Shown: piece after piece, positions 46,118 through 50,934 of the stretch
Numbering within the stretch: position 1 is the stretch's first letter
Layout: each line of letters begins with the position of its first letter
Assembly: GCA_022601255.1 (NCBI GenBank)
Contig: JAHZIV010000105.1
Span: 1 to 50,934 of the forward strand
Source: Gammaproteobacteria bacterium
GTDB lineage: Bacteria; Pseudomonadota; Gammaproteobacteria; Coxiellales; Coxiellaceae
Direction of reading: 5' to 3'
DNA: 50,934 nt
Position numbers and translations under genes: made by a program
The notes under the pieces: generated by a model
Told to the model about the DNA's origin: nothing
Seen by the model: only the letters and a program-made list of their open reading frames with translations
Database searches by the model: none

Positions 46118-46755
46118 TGTTTATACTCTTCAATTAATGGATCTATAATAGCAGCTATTTGTTGCTGCACCTGATCAATATTTTGTGTCGCGTCAACCAC
46201 CTTAAATCGATCGGGAAATTTTTCTGCTCGAATTAAATAACGTTGTCGTGCACGCTCAAAAAATTCTTCGCCTTCGTGCTCAATACGATCTTTCGCACCA
46301 CGCTTGGTAATACGCTTTAGTGCAATCTTAACTGGCGCATCCAATAATAAAGTCACATCAGCCTGTAAGTCACCCTGCACCCATTCTGCCAACTCACGTA
46401 TGTGGCTCAGCGGAATACCACGACCACTGCCCTGATAAGCAAAGCTTGCATCGGTAAAACGATCAGATATCACCCACTGACCACGCTGCAATGCAGGAAG
46501 AATAACCTGTGAGATATTTTGTGCACGACTGGCGAAGAACAATAATAATTCCGCATCAGGACTCATGATCTCTTCACGGTTTCTAATCAGTACCTCACGC
46601 ACCTCTTCTGCAATAGGTGTGCCACCCGGCTCACGCGTTACCGCAAACGAAATATCACTGCTTTGTAAGCGTTTTTCAATAAATTCGCGCGCCGAACTCT
46701 TGCCAACACCTTCTATGCCTTCAATTGTTATAAATTTTCCCACTACTTTTGTCAT
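46099..46755 (-). CDS. tmk: Thymidylate kinase
   Basis: Phosphorylates dTMP to dTDP. The 218-aa protein shows P-loop EGIEGVGKSSAREF, TREPGGTPIAEEVR (DR/E motif and dTMP contacts), VISDRFTDASFAYQGSGRGIP (DRxxxS/AYQG) and a LID near KRGAKDRIEHEGEEFFERARQRY. The ATG at 46755 follows GAGGA and fits the family; the longer frame would overlap the end of mltG. Confidence 0.95.
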   Translation of the reverse strand: MTKVVGKFITIEGIEGVGKSSAREFIEKRLQSSDISFAVTREPGGTPIAEEVREVLIRNREEIMSPDAELLLFFASRAQNISQVILPALQRGQWVISDRFTDASFAYQGSGRGIPLSHIRELAEWVQGDLQADVTLLLDAPVKIALKRITKRGAKDRIEHEGEEFFERARQRYLIRAEKFPDRFKVVDATQNIDQVQQQIAAIIDPLIEEYKQCLTQA

Positions 46756-46798
46756 CACGTTCCTCAATATTATACTATCGGAATAAGTCCAACGATAT

Positions 46799-47914
46799 TT
46801 ATAGACACATAAAGCATAAAATATAAGAGGCAAACTCTATTAAAGGTGCCCGCCTCAAATGACCCGGAATCACATCGAGATCTTTTAGCTGAAATGCTCT
46901 CTGATGCTCACTGCCACGCTGGTACTGATTCACTGCTAATAAATGACCACGATAAGTATCCGAGAAGATATGCGTGCCGTCACCTCGCGATACATAGAAT
47001 AATGCGGTACCCGAACTAGGATGTAACGCTGCAATGATAGATGCTTTGCTCGGCATCGCAATTGGCGTCGGAGGCAAACCATAATGCCGATAGGTGTTAT
47101 ACGGTGTCTTCGTACGTAAATCACGCTTAGTAATAACACTGCCATAAGGTTTTTGCAGGCCATACAACACTGTCGGATCAATCTGTAATCTCATTCGCTT
47201 CTTTAAGCGTCTAACGATAACACCAGCTATCTTATCACGCTCATTAGCCACAGCAGCTTCTTTTTCTACCATAGAAGCAACAATTAGAGCCTTATAAGCA
47301 TCACGATAAGGCAGATTTTTCGAACGCTGTGGCCACTCACTGTTGATAATATTCTGCATCCTTTGATAGCCACGCTTTAATACATCAAGATCCGTATTAC
47401 CCCAAGTAAAAGTATAGGTATCAGGAAAAATCAACCCCTCTGGATGTTTCTGTGCTGGATCCACCTTAGCCATAATTTGCTGAGCCGTTAAGCCATTCAG
47501 CGTGTTACGCAGATTGGGGTCTTTCTGTAGGTGCTGCATAATATTACGAAACGTCCAACCCTCAATCAGTGTCACACGGTGCTTAACCAGATTCTTCCCG
47601 AGCATGATATTATCAAGCAAGTTTCGGGCGCTCATGCCAGGACGAATACGATACTCACCAAACCGCAAGTGCTTACCACTACTGCGGAACTCGGCAAAAA
47701 AGGTAAATAATGTGGGGTGTTTAATCAAGTTCTTACTATAGAGGCGCTTTGCTAAAATTTTAATACCTGTATTAGGATAAACTTTAACAGAAGTCACACC
47801 CGCCAAACGCAACGGCCTATAACTAAACTGGTAGAACATCCATACGAACCACACCAATACAAAGGCGCAGACAACACCCAAAATCGTTAAGATTTGTGCA
47901 ACTCTTCTAGACAT
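46799..47914 (-). CDS. mltG: Endolytic murein transglycosylase MltG
   Basis: Inner-membrane enzyme that cuts nascent glycan strands and sets their length. The 371-aa protein has one N-terminal helix (about residues 8-29), a LysM-like region, and the YceG domain with LIEGWTFRNI, HPEGLIFPDTYTF, the catalytic Glu in ASMVEKEAAV, and QIDPTVLYGL. The C-terminal 25 residues after the domain end are extra and hydrophobic. No SD precedes the ATG; a TATAAC at 47936-47931 gives a leader of about 10 nt. Divergent from pyrE with a 34-bp gap. Confidence 0.94.
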   Translation of the reverse strand: MSRRVAQILTILGVVCAFVLVWFVWMFYQFSYRPLRLAGVTSVKVYPNTGIKILAKRLYSKNLIKHPTLFTFFAEFRSSGKHLRFGEYRIRPGMSARNLLDNIMLGKNLVKHRVTLIEGWTFRNIMQHLQKDPNLRNTLNGLTAQQIMAKVDPAQKHPEGLIFPDTYTFTWGNTDLDVLKRGYQRMQNIINSEWPQRSKNLPYRDAYKALIVASMVEKEAAVANERDKIAGVIVRRLKKRMRLQIDPTVLYGLQKPYGSVITKRDLRTKTPYNTYRHYGLPPTPIAMPSKASIIAALHPSSGTALFYVSRGDGTHIFSDTYRGHLLAVNQYQRGSEHQRAFQLKDLDVIPGHLRRAPLIEFASYILCFMCL

Positions 47915-47938
47915 TTCATAAGGTTATCATGTTATACT
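47908..47938 (+). promoter_or_regulatory. Extended -10 promoter of pyrE, overlapping the mltG -10
   Basis: TGTTATACT at 47930-47938 is an extended -10 (TG-N-TATACT). TAGACA at 47908-47913 (5 of 6) lies 19 bp upstream. The start would fall at about 47945, so the pyrE leader would be about 4 nt and lacks an SD. The same GTTATA block read on the minus strand gives TATAAC for mltG. Confidence 0.5.
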
Positions 47939-47948
47939 GCTCAGCACT

Positions 47949-48599
47949 ATGCAAAATTATAAAACAGAATTTATACAATATTGCCTTGATCAAGGCGCCC
48001 TCAAATTTGGGCAATTCACACTCAAATCAGGCCGAGTCAGCCCCTACTTCTTTAATGCTGGCGAGCTCATGAAAAACAGTGCTGGACTGGCAAAGCTCGG
48101 CGATTATTATGCAGATTGCATCGAAGAAAATAAGCTTAGTTTTGATATTGTTTTCGGGCCTGCGTACAAGGGCATTCCGTTGGCAGCAATCACAGCAGCA
48201 ACACTTTACAATAAATATCAACAACAGAAAGGCTTCACCTATAATCGCAAAGAAGCCAAAAATCATGGCGAAGGCGGACAATTTGTCGGTGACACCGATC
48301 TTGCTAACAAAAAGATTTTAATTCTAGATGATGTCATTACAGCAGGCACCGCCATTGCACAGTCCATGCAATTACTTAAACCTGTGAAAGCGGTACTCTC
48401 CAGTGTCGTCGTAATGCTTGATCGACAAGAGAAGGGGCAAGGCGAAACATCCGCCATACAAGATATTACAGAACAGTATCAAATTCCCGTGATCACCATA
48501 ATAAACCTTGATGACATTCTGTCATTTTTGCAAAGTCACGATGAATTTAAACAACACATAGATGCCATCGAGAAATATCGACACCAGTATGGGGTTTAA
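47949..48599 (+). CDS. pyrE: Orotate phosphoribosyltransferase
   Basis: Makes OMP from orotate and PRPP. The 216-aa protein shows LKFGQFTLKSGRVSPYFFNAGE at the start, VFGPAYKGIPLAA, FTYNRKEAKNHGEGG (flexible catalytic loop with Lys and His) and the PRPP motif ILILDDVITAGTA. Length matches the E. coli enzyme. The gene faces pyrF tail to tail with a 12-bp gap, so both ends of the last UMP steps are adjacent. Confidence 0.96.
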   Translation: MQNYKTEFIQYCLDQGALKFGQFTLKSGRVSPYFFNAGELMKNSAGLAKLGDYYADCIEENKLSFDIVFGPAYKGIPLAAITAATLYNKYQQQKGFTYNRKEAKNHGEGGQFVGDTDLANKKILILDDVITAGTAIAQSMQLLKPVKAVLSSVVVMLDRQEKGQGETSAIQDITEQYQIPVITIINLDDILSFLQSHDEFKQHIDAIEKYRHQYGV

Positions 48600-48611
48600 A
48601 ATTCACCAGGC

Positions 48612-49382
48612 TTAGTAAACACCCAAAGAGGACCACGCAGCCTCACGGTACTTCTTAGCTGCAGCAACTGGATCATCCGCCTGATAAATGCCTCGACCCA
48701 CAATGACAACATCACTACCGTTATCTCGTATCACTTTTTGTGGCGTTAGATACTGTTGACCTAAAGAATCACCACCCTGATCGAGCTTTACTCCAGGCGT
48801 CATATGAATAAAACCAGGATCATCTGTCAACCGCTGTTGACAAATAAAACCCATTACAAAATCTTTGTGCTGCATTGCCAGCGTGACATTTTCTTGTGTG
48901 TATTCACCCTTGGCTGTTGTGCCAGTGCTACTCATTTGCGCCAACAATAAAAGCCCGTTGCCTTTAGACATACCAACAGTTTTCAGACCCTCAATGATAC
49001 CGGGGCCCGGAACAATATGTGCATTAGTGATTTTAGCCCAATCAGCAATGTGGTAAATTCCATCTGCATATTGATGCTTAACCGTATTACCAATGTCTGC
49101 AAACTTACGATCTTCAAAAATAATAAAGCGATGTTGCTGCGCTAAATGCTGCAACTCTTCAATCAACGCCGTATCAAAATCCTCAATGATATCAATATGG
49201 GTTTTCAATACGCAAATCTCAGCGCCAACAGATTCAACAAGATTCAGTAAATCATGTTTATGTGTATAATCAGCCGATAATGCCAAGTTGGTTTTCTTCT
49301 CATGCATAAGCTCAAACAGTTCCCGTGAAACCGAGTTTTCTGCATGTTGTACACGTTGTTTAAAAGGAATTCTGCTCACCAT
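48612..49382 (-). CDS. pyrF: OMP decarboxylase of eukaryotic URA3 type
   Basis: Last step of UMP synthesis. The 256-aa protein carries the URA3-type motif set, not the short bacterial PyrF one: NLALSADYTHKHDLL, ICVLKTHIDIIEDFD (Lys), FIIFEDRKFADIGNTVKHQY (Asp-x-Lys-x-x-Asp), WAKITNAH, LLLLAQMSSTG, HMTPGVKL, GQQYLTP and VIVGRGIY. All catalytic residues are present. ATG at 49382 is chosen; the longer frame starts with a TTG that coincides with a -35 box. No SD is seen, and a -10-like element lies 7 nt before the ATG. Confidence 0.93.
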   Translation of the reverse strand: MVSRIPFKQRVQHAENSVSRELFELMHEKKTNLALSADYTHKHDLLNLVESVGAEICVLKTHIDIIEDFDTALIEELQHLAQQHRFIIFEDRKFADIGNTVKHQYADGIYHIADWAKITNAHIVPGPGIIEGLKTVGMSKGNGLLLLAQMSSTGTTAKGEYTQENVTLAMQHKDFVMGFICQQRLTDDPGFIHMTPGVKLDQGGDSLGQQYLTPQKVIRDNGSDVVIVGRGIYQADDPVAAAKKYREAAWSSLGVY

Positions 49383-49389
49383 GTTTTTG

Positions 49390-49418
49390 ACGTTAGCACA
49401 GTTAACTTTGCCAGGCAA
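49390..49418 (-). promoter_or_regulatory. Candidate promoter for leaderless pyrF
   Basis: On the minus strand TTGCCT (49418-49413), 17-bp spacer, TAACGT (49395-49390) preceded by TG at -15/-14. The start would lie on the ATG at 49382. The -10 match is only 3 of 6, so this is the weakest of the leaderless cases. Confidence 0.3.
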
Positions 49419-49482
49419 GCCTTACAGCCTTATGTCCATATTTTGCCAATTAATCGAAAAATGATTTGGTTTTTTCTAGCAA

Positions 49483-49498
49483 AATTTACATGTAAATT
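49483..49498. promoter_or_regulatory. Perfect 16-bp palindrome, candidate operator
   Basis: AATTTACATGTAAATT lies in the 214-bp gap between divergent pyrF and the LuxR-type gene. Perfect dyads of this size are typical of dimeric regulators. The regulator is not known; the LuxR-type protein next door is an obvious candidate. Confidence 0.4.
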
Positions 49499-49596
49499 CT
49501 GCTATTCCAATACAGCTGCATTATGACTATCTTTGTCTACAGGCAATATACATCTCCAATCCCTGGAGCATGATATGCCTCAACAAAGGAACAACA

Positions 49597-49893
49597 ATGA
49601 AACAACAAATAAAACAAAAACCACACAAAGAGATGCTACGAATTACTCCTAATCATCGCAAAAAACATCCGCGCTATTTTATAGGAAATGAATATCCTGG
49701 CATCTATTTAACAGAACGGGAATTTCAAGTTGCAACGCTGATCTCCAACAAGAAATATCGTGAAATTGCAGAACTCTACCAATTATCAGAGCGCACCGTT
49801 GAATACTACGTTACAACAATTAAATATAAATTGGCTTGCAGCTCTAAAACAGAACTAATAAAAAAACTTCATTTATTGGGCATTTCAAACTAA
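49597..49893 (+). CDS. Small LuxR/GerE-type transcription regulator
   Basis: A 98-aa protein consisting of a basic N-terminal stretch and a LuxR-type helix-turn-helix (residues about 38-95): LTEREFQVATLISNKKYREIAELYQLSERTVEYYVTTIKYKLACSS, with the conserved ERE, IA and TVEYHV-like recognition helix. There is no receiver or ligand domain, so control must be by its amount or by a partner. AAAGGA precedes the ATG at 49597. It ends 4 nt inside the opposing gene. Confidence 0.85.
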   Translation: MKQQIKQKPHKEMLRITPNHRKKHPRYFIGNEYPGIYLTEREFQVATLISNKKYREIAELYQLSERTVEYYVTTIKYKLACSSKTELIKKLHLLGISN

Positions 49894-50933
49894 TCATCAC
49901 CACACCCAAAACGCACACACCCCCTCAAAAAACTCGCCGAATAACAGAATGGCAAATAACTTAATCGTTGATTTCCACTGTAAATCAAATCACCATCTTG
50001 ATTTGGCATTCTGTTTGTAACAGATAAATCACCTCTTGCATCAAATTCATTATGAAACACATCAAAATCAACCTTTCTTAACACATCATGCATTGGTGTA
50101 CTACTAACATCTAAATGACCACTCTTAATTTCAAGCTGCATTAACTGCAATAAATGCCATATTTCCCTTGAAACCTGCATAATATTATTTACTTTTCGAG
50201 TTTGCACGACACTTTCAATTAACGTTGGCTCATTAATAGAATAATAACCGTACGAATTGTTACCATCCGAGTTAAATTGAGTTGCTCGCATAATAGTAGG
50301 CATATAATCAAGCCCATAATCCTCCACTAAAATATTTTGCAGCAAATTTATAGGCACAGAACCATCATCGACTGCGGGCTTGAAACACGGCAAAATTCCT
50401 AAAACTAAATTTATGATGTGTTTTAAGGTATGCAGTTGATAAGGACAACAACGCAAACCTTTCTTGGTCATATTAGTTGAAAACTGCTGCCAAATTAAAT
50501 TATGATTTACCTGTCTTCGCATCGGTATTGTTTGTTTCCACACATACTGATAACAGTAATTACGCAGATGCGACCATGCAGGATCGTGTTGCAAACGAGA
50601 AAACCACTCTTTTGTAAAAAACAATACGTCACAATGCCAGTCATTACCACAGTCTCTATGATTTAAAACACTTCTAAATAACTTCCATTGGTTTTTAAGT
50701 TTACGAATATTAAACTGGCGTAGTTGATATTTTTTTATGAGCCGTGCTAACCCACTCGTATCATTAAGCCTAGCAAGACTAAATATCGTTCGTGATCCTG
50801 CACTGATATTCCAAGGAATGGCTTGATAGCCATTGTTTATCGACTCGAATGCTTCCCAAAATCCGAATAAAGTACCAGGTGTTAATTCACATAATGGAAC
50901 CACGCGGTTTGCTAACTCAACATGTACTTCTGC
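49890..50933 (-). CDS. Unknown protein, 5' end beyond the window
   Basis: The frame is open through the right edge (no stop before base 50933), so the N-terminus is missing; 347 residues are visible. I do not recognise it. The first visible part (HVELANRVVPLCELTPGTLFGFWEAFE, then WNISAGSRTIFSLARL) looks like a conserved beta-rich domain, the middle is rich in Trp, Tyr, His and Arg, and the end has several Cys (FCYSAS, GCVRFGCGDD). No membrane segment. A regulatory or sensor role next to a LuxR-type gene is possible but unsupported. Confidence 0.6.
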   Translation of the reverse strand, partial: AEVHVELANRVVPLCELTPGTLFGFWEAFESINNGYQAIPWNISAGSRTIFSLARLNDTSGLARLIKKYQLRQFNIRKLKNQWKLFRSVLNHRDCGNDWHCDVLFFTKEWFSRLQHDPAWSHLRNYCYQYVWKQTIPMRRQVNHNLIWQQFSTNMTKKGLRCCPYQLHTLKHIINLVLGILPCFKPAVDDGSVPINLLQNILVEDYGLDYMPTIMRATQFNSDGNNSYGYYSINEPTLIESVVQTRKVNNIMQVSREIWHLLQLMQLEIKSGHLDVSSTPMHDVLRKVDFDVFHNEFDARGDLSVTNRMPNQDGDLIYSGNQRLSYLPFCYSASFLRGCVRFGCGDD

Positions 50934-50934
50934 A

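Overview
The window is about 51 kb of an AT-leaning gammaproteobacterial chromosome. Gene order is typical of the class: tig-clpP-clpX-lon, mlaFEDCB-murA, kdsD-kdsC-lptC-lptB-hpf-npr, and mltG-tmk-holB-tatD. Several traits point, by inference only, to a host-associated member of the Legionellales or a relative: thiamine salvage without synthesis genes, a PmrA-type CTTAAG-N5-CTTAAG box, large orphan proteins with low-complexity tails, a stand-alone LuxR-type regulator, and two enzymes of eukaryotic type (glutamine synthetase II and a URA3-type OMP decarboxylase). No 16S rRNA is present, so the taxonomy is not proven.

Layout. 1-1.3 kb: 3' part of a DegQ/DegP protease. 1.5-5.3 kb: a strong sigma70 promoter and two tandem orphan proteins. 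5.2-8.8 kb (minus): a TPP-riboswitch operon thiM-thiE-thiD-tenA ending in a PQ-loop membrane protein. 8.8-11.3 kb: a NUDIX hydrolase divergent from pncA-pncB (NAD salvage), followed by a cluster of short repeats. 11.4-13.7 kb: an APC permease and a PAP2 phosphatase. 13.6-18.6 kb (minus): the Mla phospholipid transport operon, murA and a Nif3-family gene. 18.7-22.1 kb (plus): KDO synthesis, Lpt and Hpf/NPr genes, with lptA, rpoN, ptsN and rapZ missing from their usual places. 22.1-24.9 kb (minus): a cobalamin-riboswitch operon with a BtuB-like receptor and a TonB. 24.9-27.5 kb: a membrane protein with TraB/Tiki-like motifs, and pmbA. 27.5-33.6 kb: lon, clpX, clpP, tig and tRNA-Leu. 33.7-44.3 kb: small secreted protein, SEC-C protein, YejM/PbgA-like sulfatase-fold protein, a MITE-like element, recJ, a GNAT acetyltransferase, a POT peptide transporter, glutamine synthetase II, a DEAD-box helicase and an orphan membrane protein. 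44.3-50.9 kb: tatD-holB-tmk-mltG, divergent pyrE, pyrF, a LuxR-type regulator and a truncated unknown gene.

How the genes work together. Much of the window serves the envelope: LPS precursor synthesis and export, retrograde phospholipid transport, peptidoglycan precursors, and an LPS-control protein of the PbgA type. A second group scavenges from the environment: thiamine moieties, nicotinate, cobalamin, peptides and amino acids. A third group is protein quality control. Most operons are tightly packed, with ATGA, TGATG or 7-14 nt overlaps.

Most notable observations: (1) trigger factor is complete except for one in-frame TGA at codon 151, exactly where E. coli has its only Trp; (2) a PQ-loop protein sits last in the TPP-controlled thiamine salvage operon and is a candidate transporter; (3) at least three genes have a -10 box placed so that the transcript would begin at the start codon (leaderless); (4) a 146-bp element with 21-bp terminal inverted repeats supplies the recJ stop codon; (5) pyrF and glnA are of eukaryotic type; (6) lptA is absent between lptC and lptB.
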